Origin: Odiellus spinosus
Taxonomy: Eukaryota; Arthropoda; Arachnida; Opiliones; Phalangiidae
Assembly: GCA_963920705.1 (NCBI GenBank)
Contig: OY987240.1
Span: 7,915,676 to 7,979,675 of the forward strand
DNA: 64,000 nt
Direction of reading: 5' to 3'
Under the pieces are notes generated by a model, which saw only the letters and a program-made list of their open reading frames with translations, did no database searches and was not told the origin of the DNA. Positions within the stretch are counted from its first letter, which is position 1; every line of letters begins with the position of its first letter. Below are positions 10,953-21,503 of the stretch, piece after piece. The position numbers and the translations under genes are program-made.

Positions 10953-11085
10953 CTTGGACTGTTGGGCCCATTCCCTTGGACTGTTTGGCCAATTTACTTG
11001 TACTGTTTGGCCAATTTACTTGTACTGTTTGGCCCGTTCCCTTGGACTGTTGGGTCCATTCACTCGCAATGTTGGGCCCATTCAA
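10953..11085. repeat. 22-bp minisatellite, six units (GGACTGTTGGGCCCATTCCCTT)
   Basis: Six tandem units alternate GGGCCCATTCCC with GGCCAATTTACTT after a GGACTGTT or GTACTGTT core. The unit is open in all three plus frames, which explains three overlapping short ORFs. The GGCCCATTCCC core resembles the arms of foldback-like element 1. Confidence 0.85.
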
Positions 11086-11708
11086 TTATTTAAATTTTTA
11101 AAGTAATCACGTGCGACTACTTGTTTGCAGTCTTTTCATGAGATGAATGTTTAAAAATTAGTTGAGGGGATTATTAATTATATTGATTCGAAACTTCGAG
11201 CGTATCCAAAGCAAGCACTTTTTTCCCCAAATCACCATCGAAAACCTTTGTTCGCTCAACTGGCAACCTCGGATGTTCGAGGATCTGGGCTGTGACTGTT
11301 TCACGTTACTGGCGCCTCTAATCCAGAATTGTCAGTCGACTAACCCTCTATAGTTCCTCCAATATTTCAATAAGTATTCATTCTCTCCAAGGTTGACCAA
11401 GAACTAGCTAGTTCGTATAAATCCACCCGGTTTAAACCAATTTAAAGCGAGGTTGTCGAATGCTTAAAAACTGGCTGTATACGTTAAGTACGAGAGGAAT
11501 AAATTCATTGTTTGAATACGAGACGGGGTCGAATCATTTGAAAGCTAAAAGTTTTCTCATAGTGATTTTTCAGCCACTTACTCCTCTCTACGTTGTCTAG
11601 CTAGAAAATGCCATTAGTGATCTACAACCCTACTGTTTTTAAATAGCCCATTTCTTTCTTGTGGACTGGACAAGTGAAATCAAGTTCTATTATCAGTGGA
11701 TAACCATT
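11086..11708. other. Intron of gene A, partly shared with second segment
   Basis: From 11370 the sequence aligns with 35470-36080 (CTCCAAGGTTGACCAAGAAC, AACTGGCTGTATACG). No coding signal conserved between copies was seen. Confidence 0.5.
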
Positions 11709-12520
11709 TTGGTATGTAGGTAGTATAGCGCTTTCCTATATTAGCGATTCTCAAAACAGCGTTACCAAAAAAGCGTTCATGCAAAACAGCTTTATCATGA
11801 GAGCGGATTTACAAATTAGCGATTACCGTAACAGCGGGTATTCAAAATAACTGTATCATATCAGCGGATCCGCATATTTGAAACGACGTTATTGTCTCCT
11901 TGTGGAATTAATAGTTTTTAAATTAATTTTACCCGCAACAAGAATAAAAGATTAAAAGGGTTTCGTGTTTCTATTTTTTAGGAAAAATCCGTAATGATTT
12001 TACTTTTTAAAATATTAAATCAAAAGGTTCGTGTTATAAATACGACATGGATTTATTATCCGAGCTTTATTTTAAAGACGGCGTGGCTATGGAACGGTAC
12101 GGTTTGGTTAGGTTACTGTTCAAGATAAGAAATCCTCTTAATCGTGGATTCAAACTGGCAAAGAACTGTCACTCCACCTCAATGAGGGTTGTTGACAATT
12201 TTCAACAAGGAGTGATAGAGCTGGTCATGGAGCCGCTGCCCTAAATAAGGGCAACGGTCCAGTTGTACGTCATCTAGATAATAAAACGATACAATGAGAA
12301 CCGTAATGAGAAACCGTTTTTAAGAGAAAGCGCTGATAAGAGAAACCGTTTTTATGAGAAAGCGCTGTTTTGACATTCGCCATTTTGAAATTGCTATTTT
12401 GAATACCGCTGTTATGAGAGAGTTTATTTTGACAATCGCTGTTCTGAAACACCGCTATTTTGACACACGCTGAATTGGGAAGCGCTGTTTTGCAAACCGC
12501 TGACCTACCTACAAACCCCT
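11709..12520. mobile_element. Foldback-like element 2 (AAAACAGCG arms), with empty-site paralogue
   Basis: The left arm (11725-11870) has repeats of the type CTCAAAACAGCGTTACC and ATGAGAGCGG. The right arm (12290-12500) has the inverted form (GAGAAACCG, AAAGCGCTGTTTTGAC). Short terminal inverted repeats TGTAGGTAG (11715) and CTACCTACA (12505) bound it. At 36070-36080 the paralogous sequence runs GTGGACTTTAACGG without the element, so insertion is inferred directly. The interior has a 65-codon ORF of no known family. Exact ends and target duplication are unclear. Confidence 0.65.
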
Positions 12521-12817
12521 ATTTTAACGGATAAAGTTGAATAAGAAAACCCGCACTCACGCCAAAAGTAGAAACGAACGATGTGTGTATAAAGAATACG
12601 CGGATATGCGTGTGATTTTGTTAGTTACTACTTTTGCCTACGTTCTTTGCCGCTAGAGGACGCTTATGAATAATACCAGGTTTTGCTATTCACCCGTATC
12701 TATATCTTAAGATGTACGTTAATTGTCCTAGATGAAATTTTAAAAGTCTGTTCTATTCTAATAAAATCAACTCAATGGTCTGGATTTTTTCCATCCTTGA
12801 TTCTTTCCGTAACTCAC

Positions 12818-12903
12818 CGATGTAAGTCTGAAAATGTACTTTCCATCTTGTAGAGGCATGACGATGGACGAAAGACCTTTAGATATCGAGGAACCACTAT
12901 ATG
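12818..12903 (-). CDS. Ionotropic receptor-like gene A, upstream exon
   Basis: This short exon ends IVMPLQDGKYIFRLTS at a consensus GTGAGT donor in phase 0, matching the start phase of 10501-10844. Gene B keeps MPLQD-KY and the same donor at 36331. The proposed acceptor TTTTCAG at the upstream side is less certain. Further upstream exons and the signal peptide were not identified. Confidence 0.5.
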
Positions 12904-13031
12904 CTGAAAACTGTCTCTCAGTTAAAAAGAGATTGAATGGTCGCGCTCTAAACCTCACCAATGACCGGTCGGTTCGTTGGCAGCTAGGCTCTATTGGACG
13001 CAAAAGTACTGGATCAGAAGGGTTAAGGTAG

Positions 13032-13895
13032 ATTCACACGTAGGGGCAACGAAACGAAACATGTTGCAATATCTAGAGGAGAACAATGTTGAAAATCAGA
13101 TATCATGTTCCATTCCGCTGTCCTATATGTCAATACATCTTTGGAGTCGGATTTAATTTGGATTCTCAATGGTTTCTATCTAGTTACGTTTCTTTTATAG
13201 AGGACTCGACGTTTCATTGTAACCTAATCTACTAATACGAAGATACTTCGTATTTTTTACATTTTATACCATATCATATACCACTAATTGATCTTGGGCT
13301 AATTTTCCCCAAGCGAATTTCGCAGCTTGCAGGTTTTTACTTTTCGTTGCAAAAACTTTAGAATTTTTTGTACTATGGAAAGGTTATTGAATTCTGGTCC
13401 ATGATTTATTACAAATTCTCAAATTTTTATCCTTATTTTACCATATTTTACCATATTTTTTGTTGGGGAAAAAATTATATTGGCCATGTTTTCGTCAAAA
13501 CGAAGATTTTAGAAATAGCGAAGTGTAAATATTTACGAGTTTTAGACGCGCTGCTTCTTGTCTTGTGGCGCGATATGATCCGAATCAGCGCTTTTTATTT
13601 CGAGTACTGTTGGCCAATCGATCGCGAGAAAACTAGGAATGTTTTATTTTTCTACTTGATAGATAATGATGTTAAAGGGAAGCAGTGCGAAGAGATATAA
13701 TTTTCTTTTCTGGGCTTGAATTTAAACGAGAGTCTAGAGATTAATCCGTATACTTTTAATTAAGTGACCTTACTCGCGTTAATCAGATAAATAGGTACTT
13801 TAAGACCAATTCACGGATAGATCAAGAGCAGTTAGTTTTTTAGGGTCAAAATAATCTTAACCCGGGTCAAGAAACTATAGTTGTTTCTCACGGTC
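13032..13895. other. End of first segmental-duplication copy, no gene seen
   Basis: 13000-13100 aligns with 37790-37856 and 36840-36900 (CACTGGATC, GGTTAAGGTA, AATATCTAGAG). 13520-13700 aligns with 37070-37210 (AAATATTTACGAGTTTTAGACG, GTTGGCCAATCGATCGC). The plus ORF at 13368-13700 is not kept intact in the other copy. Confidence 0.5.
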
Positions 13896-13902
13896 TCACC
13901 AG

Positions 13903-14102
13903 CTGCGCGTTCCTAAGTTCGAGAGGAAGTTTGCAGAGAAGGAAAACCCTGCTGGATAGGTTAAATTTATTCTGAAAGAGTCACGCGTATCGTATCGCGC
14001 GCGTGGGAACGCTAGAGCTCGGGATCCATCTAACGAACAATGTTGTAAAGTAAAACCGACCTCAAGCGCGGATGTTAGAACAGTCTTGAGTATATTTATC
14101 AC
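13903..14102 (-). other. Possible upstream exon, low confidence
   Basis: The minus-strand ORF ends at a good GTGAGA donor and contains SFRINLTYPAGFSFSANFL. Its end phase (2) does not match the inferred phase 1 start of the 12818 exon, so another exon would be needed between them. No family recognised. Confidence 0.2.
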
Positions 14103-14154
14103 TTTCTAAAGCTTAAATTTGACAAAGGCCCGAATCTAGTCTGGTTCCTTATAT

Positions 14155-14380
14155 TTTTTAATAAGAATAACTGGTATAACCGTCTTACTCTCCCTTTATT
14201 TAAGAAGAAAAGTTCACGATGGCGTGTAACGTGTTGTTTTCCATGTTATATTATAACCAAACAAACCGCTAACAACGAATATTAAACATTTGAATAATAT
14301 AATCAGCAAAACAACGCCTTAATTAAGTACAATAATTAAACACGACTATATCATTAAAAGGATAGTACCACGAGTTAGTA
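14155..14380. repeat. Dispersed repeat Y, copy 1
   Basis: Aligns in the same orientation with 51300-51530, sharing CATGTTATATTATAA, AACAACGAATATTAAAC-like sequence and ATTTGAATAATAT. No ORF. Confidence 0.55.
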
Positions 14381-14745
14381 ACAGTATTTCCCGGAACACG
14401 CGGAGGCATTATATAAGTGTGTTCTCCTTAATATTATCTACATTTCCTAGAAATGACGTAATGATTCAATCACATGTATCCTCTTAATTCGAATGTAGTC
14501 AAATTTGCAAGTTTAAAATCATAGCTTATTTAATGGAACCATAAATATCTTAAGCTTAAACATTTTGGGATACGCTTACTTTGGAAAGGTGTTAGTTTTT
14601 GATCAGTTTGGCTGCAATAATTTATCCTAACTAACTTAATTAAACTTAATCTTACACCAGCTAATCAGATGTCTCGAACAAATATTTAATTAAATACCAA
14701 AATATTTAACGCGTAGTCAGCGTGAATAAAAATTTATAGTAAAAT

Positions 14746-15262
14746 ATATATATATCTTTAAAATTATAGTTAGTAGATTTAATCTACTACTTCAAAGATT
14801 TTATTATTATTATATATTTTCCAAAAAACGGATAAAGACGACCTAGTTAACCTTCCTCTCTCATTGATGTTAATTTTAATTCTATCAGTATCACTAATAA
14901 AATTAGCTCAAGATGGAGTTCCTTTAATGTATATATATTTATCATTAGTCCTAGGTCGTCTTTATCCGTTTTTTGGAAAATATATAATAATAATAAAATC
15001 TTTGAAGAAGTAGGCTAAATCTACTAACTATAATTTAAAAGATATGAAATTGCTCTTTCTCTAACAATTAATTAGTGTCCCTTCACGGGTTTGATTCGAG
15101 TTAGATAAAGAGCTTTTTTAAGGGTGGGAAGCAACCTCTTTTTTGTATAATTTTACTCATATATAGCGTGTATAACAATTTATATTTCAAAAAAATATAG
15201 GTTGCCTCGAACCCTTAAAAATGGCTCTTTATCTGATTCGGGTCAAACCCGCGAATGGACTG
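14746..15262. mobile_element. Foldback MITE family F, left-truncated copy
   Basis: Two ~90-bp arms, 14750-14838 and 14956-15045, are inverted copies (TTTTCCAAAAAACGGATAAA against TTTATCCGTTTTTTGGAAAA). The outer arm TTCACGGGTTTGATTCGAG ... GGTGGGAAGCAACC follows on the right only, and another inverted terminus lies at 15190-15262. The complete form is at 18769-19268. Other copies are at 21504-21668, 49627-49705 and 50030-50372. Confidence 0.75.
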
Positions 15263-15675
15263 AAATTAAGGCGGTAGTAAAGGGTTATTTAGTACGATGA
15301 AAAACACGATGTGGCGCTGACTTTTCATAATAGGGTCTTTGTTTTTCGGGGGTAAGGATTGCTTGGGATTTATTTCTCAGTCTACTGAACTCTCTCTTAC
15401 CTCTTTCCCCAGTATCCCGCCTCTAGCGGCGGGTGGGCACGCTGTAGGCCAGACAGTGACGGCGCTCGAACATTAGGTTCTTGGTCATTTGGAAAGAGAT
15501 GCCTTCCGATATCGTATTAAATTCTGCTTTGTTCACTTTCAATTATTATTTGCCCGGCGGAAAACCAGCAAAGATTCGCTAATGGAGTCATGTGTTCGGA
15601 TTTTAAAATTCTCTCGTTTTCCATTGGCAAATTTTGGTCTAATTAAGGGCATCGATTAAGCATATTTGTATCATC
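15263..15675. other. Unassigned spacer left of satellite
   Basis: No gene or RNA recognised. A slightly GC-richer patch (15410-15480, CCGCCTCTAGCGGCGGG) could form a small hairpin. Confidence 0.4.
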
Positions 15676-18553
15676 TAATGGTCAAGTGCATTGGTTAAAT
15701 ATTTTATTTACTTCTTAAGGCCAAGTACATCGATTAAATATTTTCATACATCTTTATGGTCGAGTGCACCGATTAAATGTTTTCATTACATCTTTATGGT
15801 CGAGTGCACCGATTAAATATTTTCTTTACTTCTTTATGGTCGAGTGCATCGACTAAATATTTTCATTACATCTTTATGGTCGAGTGCATCGATTAAATAT
15901 TTTCATTACATCTTTATGGTCAAGTGCACCGATTAAATATTTTCATTACATCTTTATGGTCGAGTGCATCGATTAAATATTTTCTTTACATCTTATGGTC
16001 AAGTGCACAGATTAAATATTTTCATTACATCTTTATGGTCGAGTGCATCGACTAAATATTTTCTTTACATCTTTATGGTCGAGTGCATCGATTAAATATT
16101 TTCATTACATCTTTATGGTCGAGTGCATCGACTAAATATTTTCTTTACATCTTTATGGTCGAGTGCATCGATTAAATATTTTCCTTACATCTTTATGGTC
16201 GAGTGCATCGATTAAATATTTTCTTTACATCTTTATGGTCGAGTACACCGATTAAATATTTTCATTACATCTTTATGGTCGAGTGCATCGATTAAATATT
16301 TTCTTTACATCTTTATGGTCGAGTGCATCGATTAAATATTTTCATTACATCTTTATGGTCAAGTGCACCGATTAAATATTTTCATTACATCTTTATGGTC
16401 GAGTGCATCGATTAAATATTTTCATTACATCTTTATGGTCAAGTGCACCGATTAAATATTTTCATTACATCTTTATGGTCGAGTGCATCGATTAAATATT
16501 TTCTTTACATCTTATGGTCAAGTGCACAGATTAAATATTTTCATTACATCTTTATGGTCGAGTGCATCGATTAAATATTTTCTTTACATCTTTATGGTCG
16601 AGAGCACCGATTAAATATTTTCATTACATCTTTATGGTCGAGTGCATCGATTAAATATTTTCTTTACATCTTTATGGTCGAGTGCACCGATTAAATATTT
16701 TCATTACATCTTTATGGTCGAGTGCACCGATTAAATATTTTCATTACATCTTTATGGTCGAGTGCATCGATTAAATATTTTCATTACATCTTTATGGTCA
16801 AGTGCACCGATTAAATATTTTCATTACATCTTTATGGTCGAGTGCATCGATTAAATATTTTCATTACATCTTTATGGTCAAGTGCACCGATTAAATATTT
16901 TCATTACATCTTTATGGTCGAGTGCATCGATTAAATATTTTCATTACATCTTTATGGTCGAGTGCACCGATTAAATATTTTCTTTACATCTTTATGGTCG
17001 AGTGCATCGATTAAATATTTTCATTACATCTTTATGGTCGAGTGCATCGATTAAATATTTTCATTACATCTTTATGGTCAAGTGCATCGATTAAATATTT
17101 TCATTACATCTTTATGGTCAAGTGCATCGATTAAATGTTTTCATTACATCTTTATGGTCGAGTGCACCGATTAAATATTTTCATTACATCTTTATGGTCG
17201 AGTGCATCGACTAAATATTTTCTTTACATCTTTATGGTCGAGTGCATCGATTAAATATTTTCATTACATCTTTATGGTCCAGTGCATCGATTAAATATTT
17301 TCATTACATCTTTATGGTCGAGTGCATCGATTAAATATTTTCTTTACATCTTTATGGTCAAGTGCATCGATTAAATATTTCATTACATCTTTATGGCCAA
17401 GTGCATCGATTAAATATTTTCTTCGCATCTTTATGGTCGAGTGCACCGATTAAATATTTTCTTTACATCTTTATGGTCAAGTGCATCGATTAAATATTTT
17501 CATTACATCTTTATGGTCGAGTGCATCGATTAAATATATTCTGTACATCGTTATGGTTGAGTTTATCGATTAAATATTTTCTTTACATCTTTATGGTCGA
17601 GTGCATCGATTAAATATATTCTTTACATCTTTATGGTCGAGTGCATCGATTAAATATATTCTTTACATCTTTATGGTCGAGTGCATCGATTAAATATTTT
17701 CTTTACATCTTTATGGTCAAGTGCACCGATTAAATATTTTCTTTACATCTTATGGTCAAATACATTGATTAAATATTTTCATTACATCTTTATGGCCAAG
17801 TGCATCGAATAAATATTTTCATTACATCTTTATAGTCGAGTGCATCGATTAAATATTTTCATTACATCTTTATGGTCGAGTGCATCAATTAAATATTTTC
17901 ATTACATCTTTATGGTCGAGTGCATGGATTAAATATTTTCTTTACATCTTAATGGTCGAGTGCATCGATTAAATATATTCTTTACATCTTAATGGTCGAG
18001 TGCATCGATTAAATATTTTCATTACATCTTTATGGTCGAGTGCATCGATTAAATATTTTCATTACATCTTTATGGTCGAGTGCATCAATTAAATATTTTC
18101 ATTACATCTTTATGGTCGAGTGCATGGATTAAATATTTTCTTTACATCTTAATGGTCGAGTGCATCGATTAAATATATTCTTTACATCTTAATAATAATA
18201 ATAATAATATGGTGAAGTGCATCGATTAAATATTTTCTTTACATCTTTATGGTCGAGTGCACCGATTAAATATTTTCATTACATCTTTATAGTCGAGTGC
18301 ATCGATTAAATATTTTCATTACATCTTTATGGTCGAGTGCATGGATTAAATATTTTCTTTACATCTTAATGGTCGAGTGCATCGATTAAATATATTCTTT
18401 ACATCTTAATGGTCGAGTGCATCGATCAAATATATTCCTTACATCTTTATGGTCGAGTGCATCGATTAAATATATTCTTTACATCTTTATGGTCGAGTGC
18501 ATCGATTAAATATTTTCATTACATCTTTATGGTCAAGTGCATTGAATAAATAT
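15676..18553. repeat. 40-bp satellite, about 72 units
   Basis: The unit is GAGTGCATCGATTAAATATT followed by TTCATTACATCTTTATGGTC. Variation is mainly CGAG/CAAG, CATC/CACC and CATTACA/CTTTACA. Some 39-bp units have lost a T. An (AAT)n insertion lies at 18190-18210. Copies of foldback MITE F flank the array on both sides. No coding potential. Confidence 0.95.
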
Positions 18554-18768
18554 CTAGAGACGAGAGCCGCCATCCGCGAGACAGGGATAATTGGTAGAAA
18601 TTATCCTCCATGCAGCCTGTAGGTGGAGTGGAAACGTGAAAGGGGTGCTGTCAATGCCACGTATTATCCCTATGACTCGGAGATGGCGCTACAATCAACC
18701 CAGTGGTTTGTCGACAACAGAGTGTATGGAAAGAGGCATATGTCAATAGCGTAGCGTTATATATTATA
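18554..18768. other. Unassigned unique spacer
   Basis: GC-richer sequence between the satellite and the MITE, with CCACGTATTATCCCTATGAC and GGAGATGGCGCTAC. No gene recognised. Confidence 0.4.
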
Positions 18769-19268
18769 CAAAAAAGAGGTTGCTTCGCACCCTTAAAAAA
18801 ACTCTTTATCTAACTCGAATCAAACCCGTGAAGGGACAGAAATTATTTGTTAGAGAAAGAGCAATTTCATATCTTTAAAATTATAGTTAGTAGATTTAGT
18901 CTTCTACTTCAAAGATTTTATTATTATTATATATTTTCCAAAAAACGGATAAAGACGACCTAGGACTAATGATAAATATATATACATTAAACGAACTCCA
19001 TCTTTAGCTAATTTTATTAGTGATACTGATAGAATTTAAAATAAACATCAATGGGAGAGGATGGTTAACTAGGTCGTCTTTATCCGTTTTTTGGAAAATA
19101 TATAATAGTAATAAAATCTTTGAAGTAGTAGACTAAATCTACTAACTATAATTTTAAAGATATGAAATTGCTCTTTCTCTAACAAATAATTTCTGTCCCT
19201 TCACGGGTTTGATTCGAGTTAGATAAAGAGTTTTTTTAAGGGTGCGAAGCAACCTCTTTTTTGTATAA
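18769..19268. mobile_element. Foldback MITE family F, complete copy
   Basis: A 500-bp element with ~200-bp terminal inverted repeats starting ATTATACAAAAAAGAGGTTG and ending with the inverse. Inside the arms are TTCGCACCCTTAAAA, AACCCGTGAAGGGAC, AATTATAGTTAGTAGATTTA and AAACGGATAAAGACGACC. About 110 bp separates the arms. No ORF, so it would need a transposase in trans. Confidence 0.85.
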
Positions 19269-21503
19269 TTTCTGTCCTTTTTTCTCCAAAAATATACACC
19301 TTTTCCACATTTCACTATTTTGCTTTATAGGTTTATTGAACTTTAATTCTTACTAATGCTGAATAAAAATTAAAGCGTTTAATTGAGGCTTCAATCTATT
19401 CGTAATTGAGACCCTGGTACATATCTCGAAAGGCAGAGATTAACTAACCTAACCTTACCTAAGTTGTAAAACAGGGATGGGCTAGTTCAATTGATTAACT
19501 AACCTAAACTAATCTTACCTAAAATACTACAAGAGGAACGGATTAGCCCGAGTTATAGGGATTACCTAGTTGGAGGGATGGGCTATTTCCAGTGTTTAAT
19601 TAACCTAATTTAACCTTAAAGATTACTTGATGGAATGGGTAACCCGAGGGATTAACTAGTTGGAACGATGGGCTAATTCGAGGAATTAACTAACCTAACC
19701 TAGCCTTACCTAAAATATTACAAATAGCCCGAGCTAAGGATTAACTAGTTGGAAGGATTGGCTAATTAGAGGGATTAACTAACCTAACCTCACCTTAAAG
19801 ATTACCAGATGGACGGGGGAGGTCGAGGGATTAACTAACCTAGCCTTACCTAAAATATTACAAGAGGGACGGGCTAGACCGAGCTAGAGATTAAATTTAT
19901 AATATTGAATCGCATCGACAAAAAATGAGCATGGAAAGCGAAACAATTCTTTAAAGCAGCATGAGAACATAATTCTGGAGACCAGAAGTATGTGGCCGTT
20001 TATTTAACTCGCCGACATCAATTTCCGTTTCGTATATCCTATTTAAAATTCTAAATCTTTATTTTTTATTATAATTGAGTTAGACGTGATTTAGATACAG
20101 ACTTCAATAATTGGTCAACTACTTAATAGCAACGTTATTACGTAGTTGTAATGACGAAGCTATTGGATCTAAAGCACATCCTAGTCGCAAAACTCAAGTA
20201 TTTTAAAAAATAAAGTAGAGATTGAAAACGTTAAACTATAAATTTCATGTGTAATCGAGCACTTGGCAGCATATGAAGTCCAACTCGAGTGATATTTAAT
20301 CCCTAGAACTCTCATTGTGAAATGTTTTTACAGTGACTTACTATATTATATTGGCCACATTTCTAGGTAAGGCGATTTACATTCAATCGCTTCGGTTTAT
20401 TCGAGTACTCTACCCAAAAGATCGTGAGAAATGAGTCTCTTATCACCGAAATATAGGTGAGAAACGATTGCCTAAACAATCGAATACGTCACCATTGCAC
20501 AAACGAGAGGGCTCGCCACAATTTTAAACGCTTACGTAAACCACGCATTGGTACAGTGCATCTGTGAGTACTGAATATGCAAATCTCGTTTATATAGGCC
20601 GAGAAGAGATACATTATTAAAGTTAAAAAATCAAATGATAAGAAAATCATTCCAACTTTTTAATTACGGTGAATTAGGGTGAATATAATGGGATACTCAT
20701 GATATGACATAATAGTCAAAATTAGACGGCTGAAGAGGGCTACCCTAGTAAAAGAACCCAATAAATGCAATTTTCCGTTAACGATAAAAAAATGCCATTA
20801 AAAAAAACTTATCAACTGTTTAATAAAATCAATTTTTGTTTATCAATTTAAAGCCAATTAATAAAGCTCGGCTAGTTATATGTTTTACCCTTTTCGTCAC
20901 CCATACAGGCATCTGTCTCTCTATTAACTCGAATTCGATGGATATTAATTATCATTCTACTGTTTAAGAAATAAAATTTTGTTTACCATTTTGAAGCAAT
21001 TAATAAAGCTCGGCTAAGCTTATGATTTCACCCTTTTGTAACCCATTCAGGTGCCTTACTTTCTATTAACTCGAATTCGATGGATATTCCTTATCATTCT
21101 ACTGTTTAAGAAATAAAATTTTTGTTTATTCATTTTGAAGCAATTAGTAAAGCTCGGCTAAGCTTAAGATTTCACCCTTTTGTAACCCATTCAGGTACCT
21201 TACTTTCTATTACTTCGTATACTTAATCAACATTTCATTATTGAAATCTGTGTTTAACTAGAGATACTCTTGTACCTGATCGAAGTCTTATCAAATTTTT
21301 TCAAAAGTACCTTTGTCTGTATTAATTCGAATTCAGTGGACGGTGGGAAGAGGGAAACGACGACGACGACGACGACGACGCTTTCAGTTATCAAGCGCCG
21401 CGGGTCCATTGGAAAAGACATTACGGTTTCTGATGAAATTCGAGTTCAGATAAAGGGATAAACACGAACGTGTTTATCCTAATAAACACGAACGTGTTTA
21501 TCC
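19103..21503. repeat. 2.4-kb tandem duplication, unit 1
   Basis: It starts in the right arm of MITE F (AGTAATAAAATCTTTGAAG) and ends with two TAAACACGAACGTGTTTATC hairpins. Inside are ~45-bp imperfect repeats of GGATTAACTAACCTAACC type (19430-19890), three ~120-bp repeats with GCTCGGCTAAGCTTA (20870-21215), and a GAC microsatellite (21355-21380). Unit 2 is nearly identical with scattered substitutions. No gene recognised; a 63-codon ORF over the GAC run is not convincing. Confidence 0.9.

Noticed and set aside
15676..18553. Regular 40-bp repeats considered as a CRISPR array
   Set aside because: No unique spacers between repeats and a eukaryotic context; it is a plain satellite.
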